Of a stretch of DNA of 64,000 nucleotides, positions 45,688 to 54,636 are shown in pieces; position 1 is the stretch's first letter; each line of letters opens with the position of its first letter. The position numbers and the translations under genes are program-made. The notes beneath the pieces are model-generated. The model had not been told where the DNA came from, ran no database searches, and worked only from the letters and a program-made list of their open reading frames with translations. The stretch is from Kitasatospora terrestris (GTDB lineage Bacteria > Actinomycetota > Actinomycetes > Streptomycetales > Streptomycetaceae), in NCBI RefSeq assembly GCF_039542905.1, contig NZ_BAABIS010000001.1, positions 4,340,001 to 4,404,000 on the forward strand. The letters are read 5' to 3'.

Positions 45688-46647
45688 TTGTCCGTACCCG
45701 ACCCCGCAACACCGGCCGTGCCCGAGCCGGAGACCGCGGCCGTCGAGCCCGCCGCCGCCCCGGCCGCCGAGCCCCTTGCCGAGCCCGTGGCCGCGCTGCC
45801 CAGGGAGGCCGGGGAGTCCGCCACCGCCGAGTCCTCCGAGTTTGCCGAGTCCGCCGGTGAGCCGGTCGTCGCGTCCGGCGCCGAGCCGGTGGCCGCGACG
45901 CGGCGAAAGCTGTCCCGGACCGCCACCGTGGCGCTCGGCGTGGCCGGCCTGCTCGCGGTGACCGCCGCCAGCGCCACCGTCACCGTGGCCGTCGGCAAGC
46001 CGGACCGCTCCCCCCGGACCACCGCCGCCGCGCCCGCCGCGAGCGCCTCCGCGTCCGCCTCGGCCTCGGCCTCGGCGAGCGCCAGCCCCTCGCCGACGCC
46101 CACCCCTTCTCCGACCGTCGCGCCCCGCCCGAGCAGCACCCTCAAGGGCACCGTCTCCGGCGGCAGGCACAGCGGCGACCTGCGGTACTTCCTCCTCCCG
46201 GTGCCCGACCAGGCCGACCCGTACGGCTCGCCGGACGGCACCGACATGACGATGGAGGACATCGCGAAGCACTACTCCAAGGACACCGACATCAAGGGGA
46301 TCCTGGACTCCTGGGGCTTCGACTCGGCCGCCACCCGCACCTACCGCACCCGTGACGGCAAGGTCGAGGTGACCGTCGAACTGAAGAAGTTCGGCCGCGC
46401 CGACCGGGCCCGCGGCTTCGCCGAGAACTCCTCCTTCAAGGGCGACTCCTTCGACGTGGACGGCGTCTCCGGTGCCAAGGGCTACGTCTTCAAGCCCGAA
46501 CAGCAGGCCTACACCGGAGAGTTGGTCGGCATCGGCTACCAGGGCGACATCTGCTTCGAGGTCACCGTCGAGGTGAAGGGCGACCCGGACAAGGCACTGC
46601 TCAACGACGCCATGCGCCGCCAGTACGAACGCCTCGCCAACGGCTGA
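45688..46647 (+). CDS. Tandem membrane paralog 1: single-pass protein with acidic tail
   Basis: I do not recognise this 319-aa protein. It starts with about 75 acidic Pro/Ala/Glu residues, has one helix (about 78-102, ATVALGVAGLLAVTAASATV) after the basic TRRKLSR, then an extracellular Ser/Ala/Pro/Thr linker. The outside domain begins with HSGDLRYFLLPVPD and contains VTVELKKFGRADRARGF and one cysteine. TTG at 45688 is the likely start because GGGGGGAAGA lies just before it. It is the first of four similar genes transcribed together. The LR-x-LLP motif and the tail-helix-linker layout are shared with the next three. Confidence 0.8.
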   Translation: MSVPDPATPAVPEPETAAVEPAAAPAAEPLAEPVAALPREAGESATAESSEFAESAGEPVVASGAEPVAATRRKLSRTATVALGVAGLLAVTAASATVTVAVGKPDRSPRTTAAAPAASASASASASASASASPSPTPTPSPTVAPRPSSTLKGTVSGGRHSGDLRYFLLPVPDQADPYGSPDGTDMTMEDIAKHYSKDTDIKGILDSWGFDSAATRTYRTRDGKVEVTVELKKFGRADRARGFAENSSFKGDSFDVDGVSGAKGYVFKPEQQAYTGELVGIGYQGDICFEVTVEVKGDPDKALLNDAMRRQYERLANG

Positions 46648-46682
46648 CGCCCTCCCACGACCACCCTTCCCAGGAGCCTTCC

Positions 46683-47609
46683 TTGAGCACCGAGACCGTG
46701 GGACCGGACGTCCCCGAGCCGGTCGTTCCGCCCCAGCCGGACACCACCGCCGCCGTACCGGCGCAGGCCGCCGAGCCCGCCGCCGAGACCCTGCCCGCCG
46801 AGGCCGCCGCCGAGCAGGCCGCGACCGCGGACGAGCAGCCCGTACCCGCCGAGGAGCTCCTCACCGCCGGGCCCGAGCCGGAGCCCGCGTCCGCCGAGGG
46901 CGGGCCCCGGCCCGCCCGCCGGCTGAGCACCGGACGGCTGCTGCTGGCCGCCGCGCTGCTCGGCCCGGTGGTCGGCGCCGGTGTCGGCTACGCCGTCCAG
47001 GCGTCCCGGCCCGCCACCCCGCTGCCCGCCCTGGCCGCGGTCAAGCTCGCCTACCCCGCCGAGCGGGTCGATCCCAAGGCGCTCGCCGCGGCCGCGCCCC
47101 AGCCGCTGAACATCGACGGCGACCTGCGCGACCTGCTGCTCAAGCGCCCGGACGGCACCCAGGACTGGGACGACACCGGGGCCCGCGGCAGCTGGCAGGA
47201 CGCCGCCGAGTACGCCGAGTCGTTCGGCGACAGCCGGGCCACGTTCTCCCGCCTGCTGGACAAGGGCTTCCGTCGCTCGGCGGTGATCGGCTGGAAGTCC
47301 GGCGAGACCAAGTACCGGATCCGGCTCATCCAGTACCGCTCCGACTCCGCGTCCGCAGCGATCAGTTGGGACTACTCGGGCGCGTCCGGCGAGAACGAGG
47401 TCGGCAAGATCCCGGGCAACCCGCAGAGCACGCTGGTCATCGACACCAAGCCGGACCACTACGCGGACAGCACCGAGCAGTTCTACTACGGCGAGGCCAT
47501 CGCCCGTAAGGGAGACCTGATCATGGAGATCGAGGTCTTCGCACCGAGCAAGGTCGACCGCGCCCAGCTCGAGGACATCGCCAAGCGCCAGTGGGAGCGG
47601 ATCGCATGA
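46683..47609 (+). CDS. Tandem membrane paralog 2
   Basis: A 308-aa relative of the preceding protein: acidic Pro/Ala tail (about 1-78), helix (about 85-106, RLLLAAALLGPVVGAGVGYAV) after RPARRLSTG, short linker, and an extracellular domain beginning IDGDLRDLLLKRPDG. The LLP proline is replaced by LLK here. 'YRIRLIQYRSDSASAAISW' aligns with VTVELKKFGRADRARGF of paralog 1. The TTG start at 46683 has AGGAG. Its stop overlaps the next start (ATGA). No cysteines are seen outside. Function unknown. Confidence 0.8.
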   Translation: MSTETVGPDVPEPVVPPQPDTTAAVPAQAAEPAAETLPAEAAAEQAATADEQPVPAEELLTAGPEPEPASAEGGPRPARRLSTGRLLLAAALLGPVVGAGVGYAVQASRPATPLPALAAVKLAYPAERVDPKALAAAAPQPLNIDGDLRDLLLKRPDGTQDWDDTGARGSWQDAAEYAESFGDSRATFSRLLDKGFRRSAVIGWKSGETKYRIRLIQYRSDSASAAISWDYSGASGENEVGKIPGNPQSTLVIDTKPDHYADSTEQFYYGEAIARKGDLIMEIEVFAPSKVDRAQLEDIAKRQWERIA

Positions 47610-48529
47610 CCGCCATCGAACCGAACGACCTGACCCCCGCCGGGACCCCCGGCACCCCGCAGCCGGCAGCCGAGTCGCCGGCCGTCGAGTCGCCGGTCGG
47701 CGAGCCGGTCGCCGACGCGCCGGCCGTCGAGCAGCCCGCGCCCGAGCAGTCGGCCGCCGAGCAGCCGACCGAGCAGCCTGCCGCCGAGCGGCCCGCCCGG
47801 CCGAAGCGGCTGCTGCTGCGTGCCTCCGGCGCCGTGCTCGCAGCCGTCCTGCTCGGTGTCGGCATCGGCGAGGTGATCCTCCACGTCGCGTACGACGACC
47901 AGCCGGTCCGGGCCGCCGCCGCGCCCGCGGCGCCGTCCGCCTCGCCGTCCGCGCCGTTCGGCGCCAAGGAGAACGGCAACCACTTCGGCAGCCTGCGCGA
48001 CCTGCTGCTGCCGATGCCGTCGGGCTTCGACCCGGGCCCGGACGCCGGTGTGTTCGGCAACGACAACGAGTACGGCCCGGAGCAGCTGGACAAGCGCTTC
48101 CAGGAGTTCCTCGACACCGTGCCGGACAAGTATCGGGACGGGGCGAAGGGCGCCTGGGAGTCGCTGCACTACAAGGCCAGCGGCGTGCGCACGTACCAGT
48201 CGCACAAGACCGACCTCGAGATCGACATCCTGCTGGACCAGTTCAACCAGCAGGCGATCTCGAAGGAGGCGGAGCTGTACGGCTCGATGATCGACGACAC
48301 CGGCCTGTTCCGGCAGGGCCCGGGCGTCGCCGGGCACCCGGCGGCGCGCTGCGCGCTGCCGCCGCTGCGCGCCGGCGACCAGCTCGACTACATGCACTGC
48401 GTCTCCGCCGAGGGCGACCTGATGGTCACGCTGGACGCGTCCGGCGTCGCCCCCTTGGACCAGAACAAGGTCGTCGACCTGTTCCGTCAGCAGCTGGACC
48501 GTCTGGCCCGCCCGGGAGCCTCCGCATGA
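47606..48529 (+). CDS. Tandem membrane paralog 3
   Basis: A 307-aa protein of the same layout: tail rich in Pro/Glu/Ala (about 1-66, with ESPAVESPVGEPV and EQPAPEQ repeats), basic RPKRLLLR, helix (about 73-94), Ala/Ser/Pro linker and an outside domain starting HFGSLRDLLLPMPSG. Two cysteines (AARCALPPL and YMHCVSAEG) may pair. 'HKTDLEIDILLDQFNQQAI' takes the place of the conserved strand-helix segment. The ATG at 47606 overlaps the previous stop, and its own stop overlaps the next start, so the series is translationally coupled. Confidence 0.82.
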   Translation: MTAIEPNDLTPAGTPGTPQPAAESPAVESPVGEPVADAPAVEQPAPEQSAAEQPTEQPAAERPARPKRLLLRASGAVLAAVLLGVGIGEVILHVAYDDQPVRAAAAPAAPSASPSAPFGAKENGNHFGSLRDLLLPMPSGFDPGPDAGVFGNDNEYGPEQLDKRFQEFLDTVPDKYRDGAKGAWESLHYKASGVRTYQSHKTDLEIDILLDQFNQQAISKEAELYGSMIDDTGLFRQGPGVAGHPAARCALPPLRAGDQLDYMHCVSAEGDLMVTLDASGVAPLDQNKVVDLFRQQLDRLARPGASA

Positions 48530-49620
48530 GCAACAACGACACCACCCCCGCCCAGCCCGAGCCCGCGAAGCCGGTGTTCGAGAAGCCCGCGGCCGGATCG
48601 CCAGGCGACCCCGCTCCGACCGACCCGACCCCCGCGGACCCGACCCCCGCCGGGCCGACCGCCGCCGCGGGCACCGCGCCGGACACGGACGTCTGGGCGC
48701 TGCCCTCCGCACCCACCGCCGACCTGCTCACCGGGCAGCCGGGCGACGTCTGGGCCGTGCCCGCCGAGCTGCAGCCGCGCCCGCGCCGGGACCGGACCGC
48801 GGTGCGCCGCCTGGTCGCGGCCGCCGCAGTCCTGCTGGTGACCGCAACGGCGACCGCCGTGGCCGTGACCCTGCCGGACCGCACCGACGTCCCCGGCCTG
48901 GCGACCCCGAACGACGGCCGCTACACCTTCCCGGACCTCGCCCTGCCGCCGCTGCCCGTCGACGGCAAGCTGCCGATGGACGTGAAGGGCCGTCACCAGG
49001 CCGACCTGCGCGGCCTGCTGCTGCCCGCCCCGAAGGAGGCGCTCCCGGAGCCCGCGACCGCCGCGAGCCCGAGCGCCACGGTCTCCGCGTCCCCCGGCGC
49101 CTCGGCGTCGGCGGCTCCGGCCTCGCCGAGCGCCACGGCCTCCTCGGCCTCGCCCGCGGCGAGCCTGCCGCCCGTCGTCGGCCACTGGGTGACGTGCGAC
49201 ACGGAGGGCACGCTCGGCCGCAACGCCGAGGAGGTCAACGCCCGGCTGACCGAGAACGCCTGCCGGGCCGCCGCCGCCCAGGGCTGGACCGCCAAGGACG
49301 GCACCCGCACCGAGATCCGCCTCCTGCGCTTCGGCTCGCAGGAGGAGGCGACCGACCTGCTCGGCCTGCTCTCCAGCATGTCCGGGACGAAGCACATCGA
49401 GTCCTCCAAGCGCGACGCCCTCACCGAGTACCCCGTCGGCGCCGGCACCGTGCTGGCCCGGAACTCGGACGCCCGGGCGACCGGAGACATCCCCACCGGC
49501 CGGGTCGCGTACCTGCAGTGCGGCGACGTGGTCGCGGTCATCGAGCTGACCAACCCGAAGGGCGTGCCCGGACAGGCGTTCCGCCAGCTGATCGCCCTGC
49601 AGAGCAGCATGCTCGGCTGA
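48526..49620 (+). CDS. Tandem membrane paralog 4
   Basis: The longest of the four (364 aa). Tail (about 1-90) with DPTPADPTPAGPT repeats and VWALPSAP; basic RPRRDRTAVRR; helix about 95-115; outside domain starting HQADLRGLLLPAPKE. A second Ser/Ala/Pro linker (about 180-220) splits the outside part, after which come cysteines in WVTCDTEG, ENACRAAAA and YLQCGDVV, with 'EIRLLRFGSQEEATDLLGLL' as the conserved segment. ATGA overlap with paralog 3; a strong terminator follows. Function unknown. Confidence 0.82.
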   Translation: MSNNDTTPAQPEPAKPVFEKPAAGSPGDPAPTDPTPADPTPAGPTAAAGTAPDTDVWALPSAPTADLLTGQPGDVWAVPAELQPRPRRDRTAVRRLVAAAAVLLVTATATAVAVTLPDRTDVPGLATPNDGRYTFPDLALPPLPVDGKLPMDVKGRHQADLRGLLLPAPKEALPEPATAASPSATVSASPGASASAAPASPSATASSASPAASLPPVVGHWVTCDTEGTLGRNAEEVNARLTENACRAAAAQGWTAKDGTRTEIRLLRFGSQEEATDLLGLLSSMSGTKHIESSKRDALTEYPVGAGTVLARNSDARATGDIPTGRVAYLQCGDVVAVIELTNPKGVPGQAFRQLIALQSSMLG

Positions 49621-49631
49621 GAACGGCCAGG

Positions 49632-49663
49632 GCCGGGCCCGACCCCTAGGGGACGGGCCCGGC
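49632..49663 (+). terminator. Terminator after the four-paralog operon
   Basis: GCCGGGCCCG (49632-49641) and CGGGCCCGGC (49654-49663) pair, and the inner CCCC-TA-GGGG extends the stem, making an almost continuous 32-base palindrome 12 bases after the stop codon. Confidence 0.9.
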
Positions 49664-49741
49664 ACGTCATCCTGAGGGCTGATCAACGGATCGGCATCCC
49701 AGTGCATACCGCGCCGCAGGCCACGACGCTACGTTGGGCAC

Positions 49742-50680
49742 GTGTCCACAGTCATCAAGACGGACGGCCTCACCAAGAGGTTCCCCAGGGTCACCGCACT
49801 CGACCGGCTCACCGTGGAGGTGCAGCCCGGCGTGGTCGGCCTGGTGGGGGCGAACGGCGCGGGCAAGTCCACACTCATCAAGATCCTCCTGGGCCTCTCC
49901 CCGGCCACCGAGGGCACCGGTCAGGTGCTCGGCCTCGACATCGCCACCGAGGGCCCTGCCATCCGCGAGCGGGTCGGGTACATGCCCGAGCACGACTGCC
50001 TGCCGCCCGACGTGTCCGCCACCGAGTTCGTCGTCCACATGGCCCGGATGTCCGGCCTGCCGGCCGCCGCGGCCCGCGAGCGGACCGCCGACACGCTGCG
50101 CCACGTCGGCCTCTACGAGGAGCGCTACCGCCCGATGGGCGGCTACTCCACCGGCATGAAGCAGCGCGTCAAGCTCGCCCAGGCGCTGGTCCACGACCCG
50201 CAGTTGGTGCTGCTCGACGAGCCCACCAACGGCCTCGACCCGGTCGGCCGCGACGAGATGCTGGCGCTGATCCGCCGCGTCCACAGCGACTTCGGGATCT
50301 CCGTCCTGGTCACCACCCACCTGCTGGGCGAACTCGAGCGCACCTGCGACCACCTCGTCGTCATCGACGGCGGCAAGCTGCTGCGCTCCTCCTCCACCGC
50401 CTCCTTCACCGAGGCCACCCAGCTGCTCGCCGTCGAGGTCACCGACGCGGCGGACACCGTCCTCGCCTCGCTGACCGACCTCGGCGTGAGCGTCCGCGCC
50501 GACGGCCCGCGACTGCTGCTGGTCGAGATCGCCGGAGACGACACCTACGACACCGTCCGCGACACCGTCGCCGACCTCGGACTCGGCCTGGTCCGCCTGG
50601 AACAGCGCCGCCACAGGGTCGCCGAGATCTTCGCCGACGCCGCCCAGAACGGAGGTGGCCCGGATGGCGACGCCGCCTGA
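49742..50680 (+). CDS. ABC-2 type transporter ATP-binding protein (first pair)
   Basis: A 312-aa ATPase with GANGAGKST (Walker A), VGYMPEHDCLP, the signature YSTGMKQRVKLAQAL and Walker B LVLLDEPTNGLDP, then a C-terminal domain with a DUF4162-like end. It resembles the ATPases of ABC-2 exporters (NatA/CcmA type). The GTG at 49742 starts MSTVIKTDGL. It overlaps the next permease gene by 17 bases. Four genes, 49742-53211, form two ATPase/permease pairs in one operon. Confidence 0.95.
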   Translation: MSTVIKTDGLTKRFPRVTALDRLTVEVQPGVVGLVGANGAGKSTLIKILLGLSPATEGTGQVLGLDIATEGPAIRERVGYMPEHDCLPPDVSATEFVVHMARMSGLPAAAARERTADTLRHVGLYEERYRPMGGYSTGMKQRVKLAQALVHDPQLVLLDEPTNGLDPVGRDEMLALIRRVHSDFGISVLVTTHLLGELERTCDHLVVIDGGKLLRSSSTASFTEATQLLAVEVTDAADTVLASLTDLGVSVRADGPRLLLVEIAGDDTYDTVRDTVADLGLGLVRLEQRRHRVAEIFADAAQNGGGPDGDAA

Positions 50681-51554
50681 GCCCCAGACCGGTGTCATCC
50701 ACGACATCGGCTACCGCTCCTACGCCGGCCCCCGGCTCGGCCGCTCCTACGCCACCCGCTCGCTCTTCACCCAGAGCCTGCGCGCCGCGTACGGCCTCGG
50801 CCGCTCCGGCAAGTCCAAGGTGCTGCCGATGCTGCTGCTGGGCGCCATGGTGCTGCCCGCCGCGGTGATGATCGCCGTCGCCGTGATGACCGGCCTCACC
50901 AAGTACCCGGTGGACTACCCCGTCTACCTGACCAGCTTCGGGCTGTTCCCGCAGATCTTCATCGCCTCGCAGGCACCCGTCCTGATGTCCCGCGACCTGC
51001 GCCACCACATCGTGCCGCTGTACTTCTCCCGGCCGATCACCCGCGGCGACTACGTCCGCGCCAAGACCGCCGCGATGACCTGCGCGGTGCTGCTGATGAT
51101 GGTGCTGCCGCTGCTGGTGATGTGGCTCGGCGCCCTGCTGGCCGGCCTGCCGTTCGGCGACAACACCACGCACCTGCTCTACGGCCTGACCGCCGCCGTG
51201 CTCTACTCCGTGCTCTACTCGGCGCTCGCCCTGCTGATCGCCGCCGCCACCCCGCGCCGCGGTTTCGGCGTCGCCGCCATCATGGGCATGCTGGTCATCT
51301 CCAGCGTGATCGCCAACATCGTCCTCGGCCTGAACGGCGCCTACCGCCCCGAGCCCGTCGAGTCCGCGATGTGGGGCGCCGCGCTCTCCCCGGCGACCCT
51401 GGTCTCCGCCCTGGTCAACCAGCTCTTCGGCCTCACCGGCGACGGCATGGTCCACGCCCCCGGCGGCCTCGGCGTCGCGGTCTTCGCGGCCGAGATCGTC
51501 GCCCTCGCGGCCGGCTCGTACGCGCTGCTGCTGCGCCGCTACCGGAACGTCTGA
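50664..51554 (+). CDS. ABC-2 type transporter permease (first pair)
   Basis: A 296-aa membrane protein with six hydrophobic segments, starting with a soluble GVIHDIGYRSYAGPRLGRSYATRSL segment typical of this permease type. 'MSRDLRHHIVPLYFSRPITRGDY' is the coupling loop. The ATG at 50664 sits nine bases after GGAGG; the GTG at 50655 lies in the ribosome binding site itself. Partner of the preceding ATPase; substrate unknown. Confidence 0.92.
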   Translation: MATPPEPQTGVIHDIGYRSYAGPRLGRSYATRSLFTQSLRAAYGLGRSGKSKVLPMLLLGAMVLPAAVMIAVAVMTGLTKYPVDYPVYLTSFGLFPQIFIASQAPVLMSRDLRHHIVPLYFSRPITRGDYVRAKTAAMTCAVLLMMVLPLLVMWLGALLAGLPFGDNTTHLLYGLTAAVLYSVLYSALALLIAAATPRRGFGVAAIMGMLVISSVIANIVLGLNGAYRPEPVESAMWGAALSPATLVSALVNQLFGLTGDGMVHAPGGLGVAVFAAEIVALAAGSYALLLRRYRNV

Positions 51555-51563
51555 GAGGCAGCC

Positions 51564-52481
51564 ATGGCCGTCATCACCATCGACAAGGTCTCCCGCTGGT
51601 TCGGCAACGTGGTCGCCGTCAACGACGTCTCCATGCGGATCGGTCCCGGCATCACCGGCCTGCTCGGCCCCAACGGCGCCGGCAAGTCCACCCTCATCCA
51701 CATGATGAGCGGCTTCCTCGCGCCCTCGGCCGGCGCCGTCACCCTCGACGGCGCCCCGATCTGGCGCAACCAGGAGGTCTACCGGCAGATCGGACTCGTC
51801 CCCGAGCGCGAGTCCATGTACGACTACCTCACCGGCTGGGAGTTCGTCCTCGCCAACGCCGAACTCCACGGCCTCACCGACCCCGCCGCCGCCGCGAAGC
51901 GCGCCATCGGCCTGGTCGAGATGGAGTACGCCCAGGACCGGCAGACCGGCACCTACTCCAAGGGCATGAAGCAGCGCGTCAAGATGGCCTCCGCGCTGGT
52001 CCACGACCCCGCCGTGCTCCTCCTCGACGAGCCCTTCAACGGCATGGACCCCCGCCAGCGGCTCCAACTCATGGAACTGCTCCGCCGGTTCGGCGCCGAC
52101 GGCCGCACCGTGCTGTTCTCCTCCCACATCCTCGAAGAGGTCGAACAGCTCGCCCGGCACATCGAGGTCGTCGTCGCCGGCCGGCACGCCGCCTCCGGCG
52201 ACTTCCGCGAGATCCGCCGCCTGATGACCGACCGGCCGCACCGCTACCTGGTCCGCTCCAGCGACGACCGCCGGCTGGCCGCCGCGCTGATCGCCGACCC
52301 GTCCACCGCCGGCATCGAACTCGACTGGCACGAGCGGGCCCTGCGCATCCAGGCGATCAACTTCAACGGCTTCACCACGCTGCTGCCCAAGGTCGCCCGC
52401 GACGCCGGCATCCGCCTCTACACCGTCTCCCCGGCGGACGAGTCCCTGGAGAGCGTCTTCTCCTACCTCGTCTCGTCCTGA
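51564..52481 (+). CDS. ABC-2 type transporter ATP-binding protein (second pair)
   Basis: A 305-aa ATPase with GPNGAGKST, GLVPERESMYDYLTG, YSKGMKQRVKMASAL and VLLLDEPFNGMDP. The 'YSxGMKQRVK' signature is nearly the same as in the first pair, showing common ancestry. It starts ten bases after the first permease with GAGAGG and is followed 14 bases later by its own permease. Confidence 0.95.
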   Translation: MAVITIDKVSRWFGNVVAVNDVSMRIGPGITGLLGPNGAGKSTLIHMMSGFLAPSAGAVTLDGAPIWRNQEVYRQIGLVPERESMYDYLTGWEFVLANAELHGLTDPAAAAKRAIGLVEMEYAQDRQTGTYSKGMKQRVKMASALVHDPAVLLLDEPFNGMDPRQRLQLMELLRRFGADGRTVLFSSHILEEVEQLARHIEVVVAGRHAASGDFREIRRLMTDRPHRYLVRSSDDRRLAAALIADPSTAGIELDWHERALRIQAINFNGFTTLLPKVARDAGIRLYTVSPADESLESVFSYLVSS

Positions 52482-52494
52482 AGGGCTGGAAACC

Positions 52495-53211
52495 GTGAAC
52501 ACCACCGTCGCCCGGCTCACCGTCCGGGGCCTGTTCGGACGCCGCCGCGCGCTGCTCCTGCTGCTCGTCCCCGCCCTGCTCCTGGTCATCGCCGTCGTCG
52601 CCCGCAACTCCGACAGCGACAAGCACGACCTGATCCAGAGCGTCGTCGGCCAGCTCGGCCTCGGCACCCTGGTGCCCATCCTCGGCCTGATCGTCGGCAC
52701 CGGCGTGATCGCCAACGAGATCGACGACGGCTCCATCGTCTACCTGCTCGCCAAGCCGCTGCCCCGCTGGAAGATCGTCACCAGCAAGCTCGCCGTGGCG
52801 ATCGGCACCACCTGGCTCTTCGCCGCCGTCCCCGTCCTCGTCGCCGGCCTGATCATCTACGGCAACCAGGACGACCTGGCCGTCGGCTACACCCTCGGCG
52901 CGCTCGCCTCCGGTGCCGCCTACAGCGCCTTCTTCCTGCTGCTCGGCGTCGTCACCCGGCACGCCGTGGTGGCCGGCCTCGCCTACGCGCTGGTGTGGGA
53001 GAGCCTCGTCGGGAACTACGTGAAGGGCGCCAAGACCCTCTCCATCCAGCAGTGGGGCCTGTCGATCGCCGAGGCCACCGCCACCGAGGGCGTGCTCACC
53101 GCCCCGGTCGCCCTCGGCGTCGCCCTCGCCCTGCTGACCGCCGTCACCTCGATCGCCACCATCCTGGCGGCGACCAGGCTGGCCGGCCTCACCCTGGCGA
53201 GCGAGGAGTAA
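52495..53211 (+). CDS. ABC-2 type transporter permease (second pair)
   Basis: A 238-aa protein with six helices (RALLLLLVPALLLVIAVVA; VPILGLIVGTGVIANEI; and others) and the short loop NEIDDGSIVYLLAKPLPRWKIVTSKL, which is the ABC-2 coupling segment. The GTG at 52495 starts MNTTVARLTVRGLFG. It closes the operon; a strong terminator follows. It is shorter than the first permease and lacks its N-terminal soluble part. Confidence 0.92.
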   Translation: MNTTVARLTVRGLFGRRRALLLLLVPALLLVIAVVARNSDSDKHDLIQSVVGQLGLGTLVPILGLIVGTGVIANEIDDGSIVYLLAKPLPRWKIVTSKLAVAIGTTWLFAAVPVLVAGLIIYGNQDDLAVGYTLGALASGAAYSAFFLLLGVVTRHAVVAGLAYALVWESLVGNYVKGAKTLSIQQWGLSIAEATATEGVLTAPVALGVALALLTAVTSIATILAATRLAGLTLASEE

Positions 53212-53249
53212 CCACCGTCCCCGAGCCCCGAGCCCCGAGCCCGGATCCC

Positions 53250-53281
53250 GAGCCCCGAGCCCCGACAGGGGCTCGGGGCTC
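53250..53281 (+). terminator. Terminator after the ABC-2 operon
   Basis: GAGCCCCGAGCCCC (53250-53263) pairs perfectly with GGGGCTCGGGGCTC (53268-53281) across GACA. The bases before it (53221-53249) are further copies of the CCCGAGC heptamer. Confidence 0.92.
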
Positions 53282-53336
53282 CGTCGATCGTCGGTCCCGC
53301 CGCGGGGCGGGCCCAGACCCGCGGACCCGCAGCCGC

Positions 53337-54575
53337 TCAGCGCGCGCCGAGCACCGTGTCCCGTCCCGCGCCCCAACCCGCCGCCGCCGCGATCCCGGTC
53401 AGCCCGAGCATCACCACCAGCACCAGGCCCCACCCGCCGGAGGCCTGGTGCAGCGCACCGGCCCCGACCGGCCCGGCCGCCGCCACCAGGTAGCCCACCG
53501 CCTGGCTCATCCCGCCCAGCTGCGCGGCCCCCGCCGCACTGCCGGTCCGCAGCACGATGAACGCCAGCGCCAGCCCCAGCGACCCGCCCTGGGCCAGCCC
53601 CAGCACCCCGGCCGCGACCCAGGCGCCGCCCACCGGCGCGAGCAGCAGCACCGCGATCCCCGCCGCGTTCAGCAGCGCCATCGCGACCGCGAGCCCCCGC
53701 TGCCGGGTCATCCGCCCGGCCGCCAGCGGCACCAGGAACGCACCCGCCACCTGCACCAGGTTGCTGAACGCGAACACCAGCCCGGCCCGGCCCCGGTCCA
53801 TCCCGTGGTCCGCGAGGATCGTCGGCATCCACGCCACCAGCGTGTACACCAGCAGCGAGGAGATGCCCATGAACAGGCTGATCCGCCAGGCCAGGCCGTT
53901 GCGCCAGATCCCCTCGACCGCCCGGCCGGCCGGCGCCGCCGCCACCGCCGCACGCTCCTGACGGGACCTCAGCACCTGCGGCAGCCAGGCCACCGCGGCG
54001 ACCACCGCCAGCACCGACCACGAGCCCAGCGAGGCCTGCCAGCCGCCGCCCAGCACGTGCTCCAGCGGCACCGACAGGCCCGCCGCCAGGGTCGCCCCGA
54101 CCAGCATCGTGGTCGAGTACACCCCGGTCATCGCCGCCGCCCGGGCCGGGAACTCCCGCTTCACCAGACCCGGCATCGACACGTTCAGCACCGCGATGGC
54201 CACCCCGATCACCACGCACCCGGCGTACAGCGCCGCCACCGAGGGCAGCACCCGCAGCAGCACGCCCGCGCCGAGCACCAGCACCGCACCCAGCACCACC
54301 CGCTCGGTCCCGAACCGCCGGGCGAGGCGGGGCGTCAGCGGCGCGCCGACGCCCTGGAACAGCACGGGCACCGTGGTGATCAGCCCGCTGGCCGTCGCCG
54401 ACAGGCCGAAGGTCCGCTGGATCTCGCCGACCATCGGCGACACCGCCGCCAGACAGGCCCGCATGTTCAGGGCGACCAGCACGATGCCGGCCAGCAGCAG
54501 GGCCGGATGGGCCAACCTCGTTCGGGCACTGACCTTCAGCTCGTGGACGGGCTGGACAGCACGGACGACCGACAT
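53337..54575 (-). CDS. MFS transporter of the CynX/NimT type
   Basis: A 412-aa, twelve-helix transporter beginning with a short soluble piece and then 'LLLAGIVLVALNMRACLAAVSPMVGEI', the wording of CynX/NimT (cyanate or nitroimidazole) carriers, with GLSATASGLITTVPVLFQGVGAP next. Central basic loop near residue 200. It is read from the minus strand, 61 bp downstream of a FadR-type regulator gene, so the two are probably one operon. Substrate unknown. Confidence 0.93.
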   Translation of the reverse strand: MSVVRAVQPVHELKVSARTRLAHPALLLAGIVLVALNMRACLAAVSPMVGEIQRTFGLSATASGLITTVPVLFQGVGAPLTPRLARRFGTERVVLGAVLVLGAGVLLRVLPSVAALYAGCVVIGVAIAVLNVSMPGLVKREFPARAAAMTGVYSTTMLVGATLAAGLSVPLEHVLGGGWQASLGSWSVLAVVAAVAWLPQVLRSRQERAAVAAAPAGRAVEGIWRNGLAWRISLFMGISSLLVYTLVAWMPTILADHGMDRGRAGLVFAFSNLVQVAGAFLVPLAAGRMTRQRGLAVAMALLNAAGIAVLLLAPVGGAWVAAGVLGLAQGGSLGLALAFIVLRTGSAAGAAQLGGMSQAVGYLVAAAGPVGAGALHQASGGWGLVLVVMLGLTGIAAAAGWGAGRDTVLGAR

Positions 54576-54636
54576 GACGCGAAGAACTCTCTCTACCTGA
54601 GAACGAAAAGGGGGAAGGGCGGGGCGGTGCCCGCCG

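Noticed and set aside
53221..53249. Functional repeat element of CCCGAGC heptamers
   Set aside because: The copies are short and adjoin a perfect terminator stem made of the same sequence; they are best explained as slippage products of the hairpin arm.
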